In this document: positions 35,795-46,624 of the stretch, piece by piece
Numbering within the stretch: position 1 is the first letter of the stretch
Layout of the letters: the number at the start of each line of letters is the position of its first letter
Assembly: GCF_947495665.1 (NCBI RefSeq)
Contig: NZ_CANLZV010000002.1
Location: 124,001-188,000, forward strand
DNA length: 64,000 nt
Direction: 5' to 3'
Origin: an uncultured Sunxiuqinia sp.
GTDB taxonomy: Bacteria; Bacteroidota; Bacteroidia; Bacteroidales; Prolixibacteraceae
Program-made: the position numbers and the translations under genes
The notes under the pieces: model-generated
Told to the model about the DNA's origin: nothing
The model's database searches: none
Seen by the model: the letters and a program-made list of their open reading frames with translations, nothing else

Positions 35795-36808
35795 ATGAGA
35801 AAGATTTCAATACAAGATATAGCTGAAGAATTAAAATTGTCCAAGGCAACTGTTTCACTCGTGTTGAATGGGCGGGGAGATGAAAAAAGGATTCGTAAGG
35901 AAACTCAGGAGAAGATAAAGAACTATGCAAAGTTGCACAATTACCGTCCAAATCAGTTTGCCCGGGGACTTAGCCGGGGGAAAAGTGAAATGGTTGGTTT
36001 GATTATTCCGAATATCTCGGACAACTTTTACGCCCGTATTGCAAGCCGGATAGAGCAAAAGGCCAGGTTATCGGGCTACACGGTTGTGTACAGTAGCTCA
36101 GGAGAAAATCCGGATCGGGAAAAAGAACTTATTCAAACGATGTTGGATCGGCAAATCGATGGATTGATCATCGCTTCAACTCAGAAAAATCAAGAAGAGA
36201 TTAAACGATTGAAGAAGATGAATTTTCCTTTTGTATTGATCGATAGGCATTATCCTGAGATTGAAACCAATTTTGTTATTGTGGACAATGCTGGCGGAGT
36301 TGTTAGCGCTGTCGATCAGCTCGTCAAACAGGGAAGAACGCGAATTGGCTATGTTTCTTTACAATCAGATTTGGAAGCTATCCATCAGCGAACAGAGGGA
36401 TATTTACAAGCAATGAAAAAACATGGACTTCCTGTGGAGTCATCATTTATTCAGGAAGTTAGTCCGGAGTCCTATGAAGTGGAAATGAGCCAGGCAATTG
36501 CTCATTTGGTTGAGGCAGAGCCGAAAGTTGATGGGATTGTGTTTGCAACACACTATTTAACTGCAGCAGGACTGCGTAGTCTAAAAAAGAAAGGCTTGTC
36601 GGTACCTGCTGATGTTGCAGTAGTGAGCTACGATCAGATGAACGCATTCGACTTAATTGAACCGCCTATGACCTGTGTCATTCAGCCTGTTGATGAAATT
36701 GGAGATCGGGCTGTTAATATCTTGTTGGATACGATGAGAGAAAATGAAACAAACAAACAGCTTGTTCTTAAAACTGATTTTGTCGTTCGGAAATCCTGTG
36801 GAGGGTAG
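35795..36808 (+). CDS. LacI-family transcriptional regulator
   Basis: A 337-residue regulator with the N-terminal helix-turn-helix (ISIQDIAEELKLSKATVSLVLNG), hinge helix region (YRPNQFARGLSRGKSEMVG) and a periplasmic-binding-like effector domain (LIIPNISDNFYARIASRIE, DGLIIASTQ, VIQPVDEIG). The family usually represses sugar genes until a sugar binds. The gene precedes the alpha-mannoside operon in the same direction, with palindromic sites on both sides, so it should control itself and that operon. The effector is probably mannose or a product of it. Confidence 0.95.
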   Translation: MRKISIQDIAEELKLSKATVSLVLNGRGDEKRIRKETQEKIKNYAKLHNYRPNQFARGLSRGKSEMVGLIIPNISDNFYARIASRIEQKARLSGYTVVYSSSGENPDREKELIQTMLDRQIDGLIIASTQKNQEEIKRLKKMNFPFVLIDRHYPEIETNFVIVDNAGGVVSAVDQLVKQGRTRIGYVSLQSDLEAIHQRTEGYLQAMKKHGLPVESSFIQEVSPESYEVEMSQAIAHLVEAEPKVDGIVFATHYLTAAGLRSLKKKGLSVPADVAVVSYDQMNAFDLIEPPMTCVIQPVDEIGDRAVNILLDTMRENETNKQLVLKTDFVVRKSCGG

Positions 36809-36823
36809 AATTTTTTTGACTAA

Positions 36824-36843
36824 TTGCTAAATCGGTTTAGCAA
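36824..36843. promoter_or_regulatory. LacI-type operator upstream of the mannosidase operon
   Basis: The 20-bp palindrome TTGCTAAATCGGTTTAGCAA is perfectly symmetrical except for the two bases flanking the central CG. It lies 107 bp before the first GH38 gene and 15 bp after the regulator stop codon, a fitting position for repressor binding. Confidence 0.78.
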
Positions 36844-36950
36844 TAGAAGTGAAGAAAAAAAACGTCGAAATCTGAGAGCTGGAAAACATGGGAGAATGAG
36901 GTAAGACGTATTGTATTGGTTCTGATATTTTGATTCAAAACGTATAAAAA

Positions 36951-39815
36951 ATGAAAACAATCTTTTTAAAGACATTTATGGTATTGCTGGTTGCTGTTAA
37001 TGCCAGTCCATTAATTGCCCAAAATAAGACTGTGGTATTTAACTATCATAAACCTTATCAAACCAAGTATGCTGATGGTGTTCTGCTAGCTAAAGCCAGC
37101 GTTGAATCAGCATCAGTCAAAGGATATGACCAGTTGATTTTTGATCGTGGTTATCGTACTGGTTTCACTCAGCAGCATGATACAACCTGGCTTTGGTTGC
37201 CGGTAATTGGGCAGCCGGAAAAAATCCAGTTCACATCTGCATCGCAGAAAATGAGTCATCAACAACTATTTACTCCCTTAGTTTCCGATGATTGGGGGTA
37301 TTTCAAAAATGGACGGATTCATGTTATTTGTTCTTCCCACCAGGATATTGCCTGGATGAATACGCCAGACTCGTGCCGGCATGAGCGCGTTCATGATATT
37401 GTGCTTCCTGCTCTTGACTTGATTGATGAACATCCCGAGTTTAAATTTGAGATGGAGCAGAGCCTTAATTTGATGGAAGCGATTGAAGATGCACCCAATG
37501 AACAGCAACGAATTATCAAGTCCTATCAATCGGGGAACTTTGAGTGGGGAGCAACTTTTACGCAGCCTTACGAAGGATTGGAGTCCGACGAGCAGTTGGT
37601 CAGACAAACTTATCTCGGACGCAAGTGGATCAAGGACAATTTGCCGGGGATGGATGCTAAAGTTGCCTACAACATTGATGTTCCTGGCCGATCGATTCAG
37701 GTACCACAAATACTAAGCAAAGCAGGCATTGATTATTTGTTCGTTTCCAGAATGAAAGAGGGTTTTTACAACTGGCACAGTCCGGATGGATCAAAAATTT
37801 TGACCTACAGCCCGGGTAATTATGGATGGTCTTTGCTTATTTATAAATACTTGGAAGAAGATGCGATTACTGCACTTCAGAAGTTAAATCAGGTGTTAAA
37901 GAACTGGAACGACTATTATCAGGAGCATCATTTGCCTCCTCATTATGCTCTGGTTATTAGTACTGATGCCGGTGGTCCCAAGTATTACGAGGAGGTCATT
38001 GGAGAATGGAACAAGATTGCCAGCAAGTCAAAAGCGGGTATTCCACAAATACAACATTCAACGGCCGATGAGTTTCTGAATGAGATCAACACACCCGAAG
38101 CTCGTTTTGATTCAATCTCTGGAGAACGCCCAAACCTTTGGGTGTATATTCATGGTGCAGCACATTACGAGGCTATTAAAGCAAAGAAACAAGCTGCGGT
38201 AAATGTGCCAGCTGCAGAAACGTTTAGCACAATTAATAGTTTATTAGAGAATAGCTTTGAGGAATATCCTCAGAAAGAATTGTTTGAAGCCTGGTATAAA
38301 TCAATTTATCCGGATCACGGATGGGGAGGTAAAAACGGAGCAATTACCGACAGCATTTTTCAGGCTTCGTTGGAGCAAGGCAATGAAATAGGTCAAAAGA
38401 TTCTTCGGACGGCATTGGAAAATATATCGGACAAAGTGAGCTTGCCCAATAAGTATAACGTAATTGTTTACAATGATTTGTCGTGGCCCCGGAATGGGAC
38501 TGCCAAAGTGGATATTTCCGGATTAAAAGGAGATAATTGGGTTTTGGTAGCTCCTGATGGAGAAATTGTTCCTGCTCAAATCGTAGAAAATCAGGAACTG
38601 GTGTTTCAGGTCGAAAATGTTCCATCGATTGGCTATAAAACTTATCAGTTAAAACAGGAGAGGAAAAAGGCTGAAGTTTTGGAAGTTACATCCAACTATT
38701 GTGAAAATGATTTCTACAAGATCACTTTTGGAAATGGCGGAATAACAAGCTTGTATGACAAGCAATTGGAGAAGGAGATGATCAATTCAACTCGTTTTGC
38801 TGCGGGTGACTTACTTTACATGGGCTACGACGGCCATGGTGCTGGCGAATTTGTCCAGGTAACTGAACCAAACCTGACAGATTTTGAAGAGCTTCATCAG
38901 AAAAGTGTACAGTGGGAGCAGGTTGTAAATGGTGATATTTTCTCCGTTTTTCAAGCTTCTTACCAAATGGCAGATTTCAAAGTTATTCAAAAGATAACCG
39001 TCTATCATCAGAAAAAACAGATTGATTTTGAGTACAACATCCCCGATTGGAGTGGAAGGCATAATCGGCAAATTCGGGCTGCTTTCCCGCTGAATATGAA
39101 AGAAGATGCGCAGGTTTCCTATGATGTTCCTATGGGGATGATTCATGTTGGGAAGGATGAAATGACTCAGCGTCCGAAAGGATGGGCTTGGGGTGGAACT
39201 TATTGGCAGAAGCCGGCAGAAATACGTCCGAGGGAGATTCAAAACTTTATGACCGCAAGCGATTCGCAAGCTGGGGTCACTATATCAACCAATGTTGTGA
39301 CTGCCGATTGGGTTGATCCGACGCGGGAAAAAGCGGACTATACCATCTTGAATTTCGTGCTGCTATCAACGCATAAAAGTTGTCATGGGCTGGGAAACTG
39401 GTATCATCAAACAGGAGCGCATCAGTTTAAGTTTTCTCTAAACTCACATGAGCCAGGTTGGAAAAACGGCTATCATTTTGGGGTTGAAGAAAATCACCCT
39501 TTTCATGTTGTGCAGCGGGAGGGCAAGCAGCAAGGAGCACTCCCAATTGAAAAAGGCTTTGTGACAACTTCTGATGCCTTGACGAAAATTACAGCACTAA
39601 AGAAAGCTGAAAATGACGATAACGTTGTGCTTCGAATCCTTGAAGTGGAGCGGCAAAATAAGGAGGTTTCAGTGACTACCAATTGGAATGCTGAAGCCGT
39701 TTATCAGACCAACTTAATTGAAGAAGCACCAACCTTGGTGCCTCACACAGCCAATGAATTTAAAGCTAAGTTGAAAGGAAGTGCGATTGAAACTTACAAG
39801 CTGGAATTAAAATAA
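36951..39815 (+). CDS. GH38 alpha-mannosidase, secreted
   Basis: A 954-residue GH38 enzyme with signal peptide. Zinc-site and catalytic motifs are visible: SSHQDIAWM in the first strand and the nucleophile Asp243 in NIDVPGRS. The large C-terminal beta domain includes YNVIVYNDLSWPRNG and the SCHGLGNWYHQTG loop. GH38 removes alpha-mannose from alpha-mannans and N-glycans. It is the first gene of the LacI-controlled operon, 16 bp before the transporter gene. A second, distinct GH38 lies further on, suggesting complementary linkage specificities. Confidence 0.93.
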   Translation: MKTIFLKTFMVLLVAVNASPLIAQNKTVVFNYHKPYQTKYADGVLLAKASVESASVKGYDQLIFDRGYRTGFTQQHDTTWLWLPVIGQPEKIQFTSASQKMSHQQLFTPLVSDDWGYFKNGRIHVICSSHQDIAWMNTPDSCRHERVHDIVLPALDLIDEHPEFKFEMEQSLNLMEAIEDAPNEQQRIIKSYQSGNFEWGATFTQPYEGLESDEQLVRQTYLGRKWIKDNLPGMDAKVAYNIDVPGRSIQVPQILSKAGIDYLFVSRMKEGFYNWHSPDGSKILTYSPGNYGWSLLIYKYLEEDAITALQKLNQVLKNWNDYYQEHHLPPHYALVISTDAGGPKYYEEVIGEWNKIASKSKAGIPQIQHSTADEFLNEINTPEARFDSISGERPNLWVYIHGAAHYEAIKAKKQAAVNVPAAETFSTINSLLENSFEEYPQKELFEAWYKSIYPDHGWGGKNGAITDSIFQASLEQGNEIGQKILRTALENISDKVSLPNKYNVIVYNDLSWPRNGTAKVDISGLKGDNWVLVAPDGEIVPAQIVENQELVFQVENVPSIGYKTYQLKQERKKAEVLEVTSNYCENDFYKITFGNGGITSLYDKQLEKEMINSTRFAAGDLLYMGYDGHGAGEFVQVTEPNLTDFEELHQKSVQWEQVVNGDIFSVFQASYQMADFKVIQKITVYHQKKQIDFEYNIPDWSGRHNRQIRAAFPLNMKEDAQVSYDVPMGMIHVGKDEMTQRPKGWAWGGTYWQKPAEIRPREIQNFMTASDSQAGVTISTNVVTADWVDPTREKADYTILNFVLLSTHKSCHGLGNWYHQTGAHQFKFSLNSHEPGWKNGYHFGVEENHPFHVVQREGKQQGALPIEKGFVTTSDALTKITALKKAENDDNVVLRILEVERQNKEVSVTTNWNAEAVYQTNLIEEAPTLVPHTANEFKAKLKGSAIETYKLELK

Positions 39816-39831
39816 AACTAAACGGAAAAAG

Positions 39832-41151
39832 ATGACACGGAAACTGATTATTACGACGCTCACTGCATCATTTGGAGGTTTGCTTTTTGGATTTGAAACG
39901 GCAGTTATAAATGGAGCTCTTCCATTTATAACCCAGTTTTTTAGCCTGACAGATGCCATGAAAGGAGCAACTGTAAGTGCTGCTCTTGTTGGGTGTATTG
40001 TGGGAGCTTTGGCTGCTGGAAGACCAGCAGACCGCTTTGGACGGCGAACGCTTCTTCGTGTATTGGCTTTATTGTTTTTAATCTCGGCTATTGGTACAGG
40101 CTTTGCCGCAAACATTCAGGCGTTTATTATTTTTCGTTTTATTGGAGGAATTGCAGTTGGTGGTGCTTCCGTTATTTCTCCCATGTATATTTCCGAAATC
40201 TCTCCGGCTGAATACCGGGGGCGGCTAACTGTTTCTTTTCAGTTGGCAGTGGTTGTAGGAATTTTATTTGCATTCTTCACGGACTATTTGCTGATCAATA
40301 CCGGCGAAAAGAATTGGCGCTACATGATGCTGTCCATGGGATTGCCAGCGATCGTTTTTTACGTGCTCCTCTTTTTCATCGATCGAAGTCCTCGTTGGCT
40401 AATAAAAGAAGGGAAACGAGAAGAAGCAATTGAAGTCTTTAAGCATTTAAATCCGGAAGCAGACAGCGAAAAATTGGTCGAGGAGATTCAAAAAACAATT
40501 GATAAAAAAGCTGTTCAAAAGTTTTCGGTTCTCTTTAAAAAGGACTACTCAAAATTGTTGATTATTGGGATTGCCGTTGGCATGTTCAACCAATTTACGG
40601 GGATTAATATCATCATGTATTATGCAACCGATATCTTTCGGTCGGCGGGCTTCTCGACAGATTCGGCAATCGGGCAGACGGTGCTTATTGGTTTGGTAAA
40701 TCTCATCTTTACAATTTTGGCGATGCGGCTTATTGATAAGATTGGAAGGCGAAAGCTTTTACTCACCGGAACATTGGGCATGGCTTTCTTTTTAGGCTTG
40801 TTTGCCTATGCTTATTTATCTGATGCTTTTAGCTCCTGGATGTTGCTTGTCTCGTTAATCTGCTTTATTGCCTTTTTTGCTTCATCGCAGGGGGCAGTCA
40901 TTTGGGTGATTCTTTCCGAGATTTTTCCAAACAACATTCGGGCACGAGGAGCTTCTGCCGGATCATTTTCTCATTGGTTTTTTAACGGACTAACCACCTT
41001 TCTGTTTCCAGTTGTTATTGGCTTGTTCTCCGGATCGAAAGGTGTTGGTTATGTATTTATCTTTTACTCAATTATGACCTTTCTAAGCTTTTTCGTTTTC
41101 AAGAAATACTTGATGGAAATGAAAGGAAAAACGCTGGAAAGTATGAAATAA
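39832..41151 (+). CDS. MFS sugar transporter (sugar porter family)
   Basis: The 439-residue protein has about 12 transmembrane helices and the sugar-porter signatures FGFETAVINGALP, PADRFGRRTLLR and PMYISEISPAEYRGRL, plus the mid-loop IDKIGRRKLLLTG. It resembles proton-coupled hexose or pentose importers such as XylE. Between two mannosidase genes it most likely imports free mannose across the inner membrane. There is no SusC/SusD pair in this operon, so oligosaccharide uptake must use another system. Confidence 0.93.
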   Translation: MTRKLIITTLTASFGGLLFGFETAVINGALPFITQFFSLTDAMKGATVSAALVGCIVGALAAGRPADRFGRRTLLRVLALLFLISAIGTGFAANIQAFIIFRFIGGIAVGGASVISPMYISEISPAEYRGRLTVSFQLAVVVGILFAFFTDYLLINTGEKNWRYMMLSMGLPAIVFYVLLFFIDRSPRWLIKEGKREEAIEVFKHLNPEADSEKLVEEIQKTIDKKAVQKFSVLFKKDYSKLLIIGIAVGMFNQFTGINIIMYYATDIFRSAGFSTDSAIGQTVLIGLVNLIFTILAMRLIDKIGRRKLLLTGTLGMAFFLGLFAYAYLSDAFSSWMLLVSLICFIAFFASSQGAVIWVILSEIFPNNIRARGASAGSFSHWFFNGLTTFLFPVVIGLFSGSKGVGYVFIFYSIMTFLSFFVFKKYLMEMKGKTLESMK

Positions 41152-41161
41152 GAATAGTGCT

Positions 41162-43876
41162 ATGTTTAGAAATTCGTTTTTAATAAAAGTTAAGCTTTTG
41201 GTCGTGGCATTTTCCCTGTTTGGAATGAGTGGGAAAGCCCAGGAACATCAGGTTGTAAAAGTTACGAATGAAACCTTCAAGGTTTTGAAAGACGTTTCAA
41301 ATTCTGCTCTTGCTGGAGGGGAAGTGCTTCTTTCGTTGACAACTCATCAGGATCTGGGGTGGATTGATGAAATTGAAAAATGTGTGGTTATGCGCGATAC
41401 GCAGTGGATCACGCCCTTCCTTCAACGTTTAAGTGACGAAGCAGCCTTTGAGATGGACGTGGAGCAGGCTTCCATAATGCGTGAGTACATTACGCGTCAT
41501 CCGGATAAGAAAGAAGAGATTGTTCAGCGGCTTAAAGAGGGGCGGATGCTCGTTGGAGCAACGCATAATCAGCCTTATGAGGAAATGTATTTCTCCGAAT
41601 CACTTGCTAGACAGTTCTACCTGGGTAAGTTGTGGTTGAAAAATGAGTTTGAAGGCTACAATGCAACATCCTACTATAACTCGGACGTTCCGGGAAGGAG
41701 CTTGCAAATGCCACAATTGCTCGCTAAAGCAGGGGTGGAAAACATGTTTATCAGTCGGCATGGAAGAGGAGTGTTTGATTGGAAAAGCCCGGATGGATCA
41801 AGTGTCACTTCGTACTCTCCCGGACATTACATCGATTTTTACAATGTCCTGGGGAAGGAAGACGACGAGGCCATTAAGGAGTTGGGCAAGCAAGCTTTGT
41901 ACTGGACAACAGAGTACGACTACATTCCGGGAGAAAAGGCCGTAATGCCGGCCGTTTTAAACTTCGAATTTATTTGGGATCCGAAACCGGTTCATAACCT
42001 GGATCCATTTATGAAGTTGTGGAACAACCTGGCAACCGTCGAGAATGAAGATGGGGAACGTCTGGAGGTGAGCATTCCGAAGATTAAATTTTCGACACTT
42101 GATAAGTTTTTCGACCAGATGCGCCAGGGAACAAAAGAACTCCCTTCGATTATGGGAGAACGGCCTAACGTTTGGGTTTATATTCATGGGCCTTCTCATC
42201 ATTGGGCGCTGGATCATAGCCGAAAAGCTGATGTGCTCCTTCCGGCTGCTGAAAAATTTGCGATGGCCGATGTTTTAGTGTCGAAATCCTACGCCAACTA
42301 TCCCGTTGATTTATTCGCTCAAGCTTGGGAATCTAAAATATATCCGGATCATGGTTGGGGCGGAAAAGGCGGGCAAAGTACCGATGATATTTTTCTGGCG
42401 CGCTTTGCCGATGCTCATGCCAAAGCTCAGTATCTGTTGGATAACTCCTTAAATTCATTGGCATCAAAAGTTGCAACCGATCAAGGAAAAGGAGTGCCGG
42501 TTGTGGTTTTTAACAGCCTTAGCTGGGAGCGAACCAGCCCGGTTCAAATAAGTATGCAATTCGATGCAGAAACTGCACGGTCCGTTCGGTTGTTCTCGAA
42601 AAGTGGAGCGGAAATTCCGGTGCAACTCAGTCAGGTTGTTCAACGTAAAGATGGCTATTTAAAGTCGGCAGAGCTTTGTTTTGTAGCTTCTAACGTGCCT
42701 TCTATCGGGTATGAAACCTATTATGCTCAATTTTCTGATGAGCCCCTAAATCAACCTGCATTGACGTTTAATCCCACTTTTGAAAATGACTTTTTTGAAG
42801 CCCAGTTGGCAGATGGCGGTTTGTCCAGCTTATTGGATAAACAGCTCAATAAGGAGTTGGTTGACGATCAGTTTTTTAAAGCCGGGGAGATCTTTACAAC
42901 CAAGTCGGAAGGAAATGGTGCTGGTGAATTTTTTGAAGTACAGCAAGTCTCCATGGATGGTTTTGATAAAACCGGAAATTATCCGACAGCCTGGGAGCTT
43001 GTTGCTGATGGACCGGTATATACTTCATTTCGATACCGACAACCCATCCGAAATGCGGTGGCAGAGCTGCAGATAACCTTTTACAATAATGTGAAAAAGG
43101 TTGATTTTGATGTTGAACTGAAGAATTGGGATGGAACCATGTTCCGGGAATACCGGATGGCTCTTCCGCTAAAAATGGATGATGGTAAAGTGGCCTACGA
43201 AGTGCCTTTTGGTGTTGTTGAAGTGGGCAAGGATGAGATGACTGGCATTGCAGGGAATGGTTATGAAACACCTTGTAAAGAGCTGCATCCCCGTGGTATT
43301 GAAAACTGGATCAATGCATCAGGGACAGGGTTTGGCGTTACACTTTCTTCCAGCGTGGTAGGAATGGATTACGTTGATCCTACAGGAAAAAACTTGCCTG
43401 GAACGATTCTTCAGCCAATTCTACTGGCTTCGCGCAGAAGTTGTCATGGCGAGGGAAATGATTACCATCAAACAGGAGATCATCGATATTCATTCTCAAT
43501 TACATCTCATCAACCCGGGTGGAAAAATGGATTTCGCTTTGGAAAAGAGAGCAACGAAGCACTGTTTGCCGTTGTAGCTCCCGAAAAATATCGACATGCA
43601 CCACTTCCCGAAAGAGGATCTTTTTTGAGTATTGATCAGGATAACATCGTAGTTACAGCCATGAAAAAGGCTGAGAATGAGGATGGCATGGTTGTTCGGT
43701 GTTATAATCTTGATGGTCAGCAAACAACAGCTAAACTGAAACTTTGGGAAGCTTTTGATACCGTTTATGAAACCAATCTGATTGAGGAGAATAAGGCAAA
43801 ACTGAAGGGTAATCGCTCAGGTGCGGTAAAACTGGACTTGGGCAAGTACGAAATAAAGACGATCAAGCTCAAGTAG
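41162..43876 (+). CDS. GH38 alpha-mannosidase, second copy
   Basis: A 904-residue secreted GH38 protein with zinc-region motif TTHQDLGWID and nucleophile Asp175 in NSDVPGRSLQMP. The C-terminal domain is similar in order to the first GH38 (VPVVVFNSLSWER, SCHGEGNDYHQTG), but overall identity is clearly low. It lies 10 bp after the transporter gene. The two enzymes presumably remove alpha-mannosyl residues in different linkages from the same glycan. Confidence 0.93.
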   Translation: MFRNSFLIKVKLLVVAFSLFGMSGKAQEHQVVKVTNETFKVLKDVSNSALAGGEVLLSLTTHQDLGWIDEIEKCVVMRDTQWITPFLQRLSDEAAFEMDVEQASIMREYITRHPDKKEEIVQRLKEGRMLVGATHNQPYEEMYFSESLARQFYLGKLWLKNEFEGYNATSYYNSDVPGRSLQMPQLLAKAGVENMFISRHGRGVFDWKSPDGSSVTSYSPGHYIDFYNVLGKEDDEAIKELGKQALYWTTEYDYIPGEKAVMPAVLNFEFIWDPKPVHNLDPFMKLWNNLATVENEDGERLEVSIPKIKFSTLDKFFDQMRQGTKELPSIMGERPNVWVYIHGPSHHWALDHSRKADVLLPAAEKFAMADVLVSKSYANYPVDLFAQAWESKIYPDHGWGGKGGQSTDDIFLARFADAHAKAQYLLDNSLNSLASKVATDQGKGVPVVVFNSLSWERTSPVQISMQFDAETARSVRLFSKSGAEIPVQLSQVVQRKDGYLKSAELCFVASNVPSIGYETYYAQFSDEPLNQPALTFNPTFENDFFEAQLADGGLSSLLDKQLNKELVDDQFFKAGEIFTTKSEGNGAGEFFEVQQVSMDGFDKTGNYPTAWELVADGPVYTSFRYRQPIRNAVAELQITFYNNVKKVDFDVELKNWDGTMFREYRMALPLKMDDGKVAYEVPFGVVEVGKDEMTGIAGNGYETPCKELHPRGIENWINASGTGFGVTLSSSVVGMDYVDPTGKNLPGTILQPILLASRRSCHGEGNDYHQTGDHRYSFSITSHQPGWKNGFRFGKESNEALFAVVAPEKYRHAPLPERGSFLSIDQDNIVVTAMKKAENEDGMVVRCYNLDGQQTTAKLKLWEAFDTVYETNLIEENKAKLKGNRSGAVKLDLGKYEIKTIKLK

Positions 43877-43906
43877 GCTTATTTTCTGAAATTACTAAAC
43901 GAAGGA

Positions 43907-45211
43907 ATGATGATAGATCGATCGGAACTAATTAGTTACTTAGAAATTTTTGAGAAAGAGTTGCACGATGATATTCTGGCTTATTGGATGGCCTATGGCG
44001 TTGAAAAAAAAGGCCATGGTTTTTACGGGGCTGTTGATTTGGATAATAAGCCTGTTTTGTCAGCCAATAAAACGAGTGTATTGAATTCACGAATTTTGTG
44101 GACTTTCTCTGCGGCAGCAAAACAGTATCCAGAGAAAGCTTATGAGTCGCTGGCTCATCGTGCGTACCGAGTGATTCGTGAGGATTTTGCAGATAACGAG
44201 TTTGGTGGCTTTTTCATGGAGCTTTCGTCGTCAAATCAGGTCGAAAGCGATGTAAAGCATACCTATGCGCAGGCTTTTGTAATCTATTCACTCTGCAAGT
44301 ACTACGAGTTTGCACCAAGTGAGGAATTGCTTAGCGAAATTCAAACGTTCTTCCTTTTGCTTGATGCGAAAACTAAAGATCCGGTAAATCCCGGTTACCT
44401 AGAGTCATTTACGAGGGGCTGGGAGCCAATAACCGAAAATCGGATGGCAGACAATAACGAGCCAAAGTCATTGAATACACACTTACATCTTTTAGAAGCT
44501 TATGCGGCGGTGTATAAGGTTTGGAAAAGTGAGCTGGTGAAGAGACGCTTAACTGAACTACTGGAGCTTTTTATTCATCGGATTATTCGACCTGATGGGC
44601 ATTTGGGCGTGTTTTTTACAACGGAATTTGAAGAGACCGAAAGCTCGAAGGAAATATGCTCTTTCGGTCAAGAGATTGAAGGTTCCTGGATGATCTGGGA
44701 AGCTGCTGAGATTTTGGGGGATAAGGAAATACTCGCTTGCATCAAGCCTTTAATCCTAAAAATGGCCGATGCTGTTTTGCGAGTTGGTGTCGATAAAGAT
44801 GGCGGCGTATTTCTGGAGTCAACTCGCTGGGGAAGTCATATCCGAACCAATAAGCACTGGTGGTTGCAGGCAGAAGCCTTGGTTGGCTTCATGAATTCAT
44901 ATCAATTAACAGGTGATTCAAGCTATTGGGAAACAGTGAAACTGACTTGGAGTTTTATCGATCAGTTTGTAATTGATCATGACCGCGGAGAGTGGTTTAC
45001 GAAAGTGAGTCGACTTGGTGAAGCTTACGTGGTTGAGCCGGAAAATGATCCTTCTCCTTTCTATCGAAACGATTGGAAAATCGATCCCTGGAAGTGTCCG
45101 TATCATAATGGCAGGGCGATGCTTGAGTTAGTAAATCGAATTTCGGAACTGCTGGAAAATTCAGCGGATGCAAATAGCTTGTTGAAAACAAAAAATAAAC
45201 AGAATGGATAG
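43907..45211 (+). CDS. AGE-family sugar 2-epimerase (mannose or mannobiose/cellobiose epimerase type)
   Basis: A 434-residue cytoplasmic (alpha/alpha)6-barrel protein of the N-acylglucosamine 2-epimerase family. The pattern [45 protein letters not shown] and the C-terminal [15 protein letters not shown] is characteristic of cellobiose and mannobiose 2-epimerases. It would interconvert mannose-type and glucose-type sugars at C2. In this operon it may act on mannose or on an alpha-linked disaccharide. It overlaps the next gene by 8 bp. Confidence 0.88.
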   Translation: MMIDRSELISYLEIFEKELHDDILAYWMAYGVEKKGHGFYGAVDLDNKPVLSANKTSVLNSRILWTFSAAAKQYPEKAYESLAHRAYRVIREDFADNEFGGFFMELSSSNQVESDVKHTYAQAFVIYSLCKYYEFAPSEELLSEIQTFFLLLDAKTKDPVNPGYLESFTRGWEPITENRMADNNEPKSLNTHLHLLEAYAAVYKVWKSELVKRRLTELLELFIHRIIRPDGHLGVFFTTEFEETESSKEICSFGQEIEGSWMIWEAAEILGDKEILACIKPLILKMADAVLRVGVDKDGGVFLESTRWGSHIRTNKHWWLQAEALVGFMNSYQLTGDSSYWETVKLTWSFIDQFVIDHDRGEWFTKVSRLGEAYVVEPENDPSPFYRNDWKIDPWKCPYHNGRAMLELVNRISELLENSADANSLLKTKNKQNG

Positions 45212-46601
45212 ACGTAAATTTATAGTGAATACAGGAAAAGGAGCAGCCCTGCTATCATGTGGTGGATTTTGGGTTTCATGCGATAAAACAACAAAAATCA
45301 GCTACGAAGATCAGCTGAAAATAAGGTCTTTTGAAGCTTTTAACCGTTTTGCTGAGGTTTGGAATTTCAATGACTTTTGGAAACGGGGAAATACCTTTGA
45401 TGCATGTTTGACTTTTGTTGATGCTGCTCAGCAGCGCTGGCCTGGGGAGCCAAAAGTGAAAGAGATGCAGCATGCGGTAAAAAGTATGTTGGAAGAAAAT
45501 CTGGATTTCTTTGCTCGCTTCGATCCGGGAACACTTTGGGCCGATGATTTTGGATGGTGGGGACTTATGGCCCTTAATGCCAGAAAGCATCTGTTAAAGC
45601 TGAATGAAACCGATTTAGCAAACAAATACCTGAAGCTGTCAACGGACCTTTGCTGGGAATATAAAAAGCAAACAGCCTATGATAATACCTCGGATGCAAA
45701 ACCGGTCCCACATGGTTGCCGCAATGGCGATGCAGCTGGTGAAAGCCGTGGTGTAAAAAATACGGTGACCAATGTGCTGCTGTTTCTGCTGTCTACGCGA
45801 ATTTACCGGTTATCGCTTGATGAAAAGCTGGAAGATAACGAGAAGTACCTGGATATGGCTTATCGGCAGTGGAAATGGTTCGAAGCATGGTTTGAACTGG
45901 ATGAGTATGAGTATTTAAAGTCAATCACTGCGGAAAGTGCTTTGGTGCAGGAAAGACCGATGGCCTTTTTTGAGGGCTCAGATTATAAGGAAAAGATTCA
46001 TCCGCCATGGGCCGAAGGTTGGGTTTGGACAGGCGACCAAGGCATGCTGGTGATGGCTCTGGCCGACATGATTGCCATGAAAGATGAACTTGCAGCATGG
46101 TTGCAGAGGAACAAAATAGGTGAAGGTTTTGATGTTCGGGCTTTTGAAAAGAAAGCAGAAACCATCATTCATCGAATTTGTAAAGGAATTGAAACGACTT
46201 TGATCGGAGCACAGGATGGAATTATTCGTGAAGCTCCTTGTCTTTCCAGCTTTGGACCAAATCATGGCAATGATTATGTTGCCGGGCGTGGCATTATGAT
46301 GCGATATGTCAGCCGACAAGAGATTGGCCATTTCGGAAAAATTGACTTTACCAAAAACATCAAGGCTACGGTTGAGGCCATATGGCAAACCCGCGATCAG
46401 GCAACCAATCAATTTCAACCTGAATTTACAAGCCGCGAGAATGATAAGCTTTACATCGAGCAGTTCCGAAAAAACTGGGGACTGGCGGATGAAGTGTATC
46501 AATGGGACTTAGCCAAAATGAAGGAGCAGAATAAGTGGGGTGTTTGTCAGGCGGTTGGTTTGGACATGCTGAGTGCGGCAATTCGATCATTGGAAAGTTA
46601 A
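45204..46601 (+). CDS. GH76-like (alpha-1,6-mannanase fold) protein with Tat/lipoprotein-like signal
   Basis: The 465-residue protein starts with a twin-arginine RRKFI segment and a lipobox-like cysteine near residue 19 or 26, so it is probably exported. GH76 enzymes have an Asp-Asp pair in an (alpha/alpha)6 barrel; Asp114-Asp115 in WADDFGWWG fits that site. GEGF-type and [12 protein letters not shown] segments support the fold. It would cut alpha-1,6-mannan backbones, matching the two GH38 enzymes. Assignment to GH76 is by motif only and could be a related family. Confidence 0.72.
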   Translation: MDRRKFIVNTGKGAALLSCGGFWVSCDKTTKISYEDQLKIRSFEAFNRFAEVWNFNDFWKRGNTFDACLTFVDAAQQRWPGEPKVKEMQHAVKSMLEENLDFFARFDPGTLWADDFGWWGLMALNARKHLLKLNETDLANKYLKLSTDLCWEYKKQTAYDNTSDAKPVPHGCRNGDAAGESRGVKNTVTNVLLFLLSTRIYRLSLDEKLEDNEKYLDMAYRQWKWFEAWFELDEYEYLKSITAESALVQERPMAFFEGSDYKEKIHPPWAEGWVWTGDQGMLVMALADMIAMKDELAAWLQRNKIGEGFDVRAFEKKAETIIHRICKGIETTLIGAQDGIIREAPCLSSFGPNHGNDYVAGRGIMMRYVSRQEIGHFGKIDFTKNIKATVEAIWQTRDQATNQFQPEFTSRENDKLYIEQFRKNWGLADEVYQWDLAKMKEQNKWGVCQAVGLDMLSAAIRSLES

Positions 46602-46624
46602 ACACATTTTAAAAAGAGACGAAA

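Noticed and set aside
45978-46502. Long minus-strand open frame of 174 codons opposite the GH76-like gene
   Set aside because: It is antisense to a well-supported gene, has no recognisable motif and shows a composition expected from the complementary frame.
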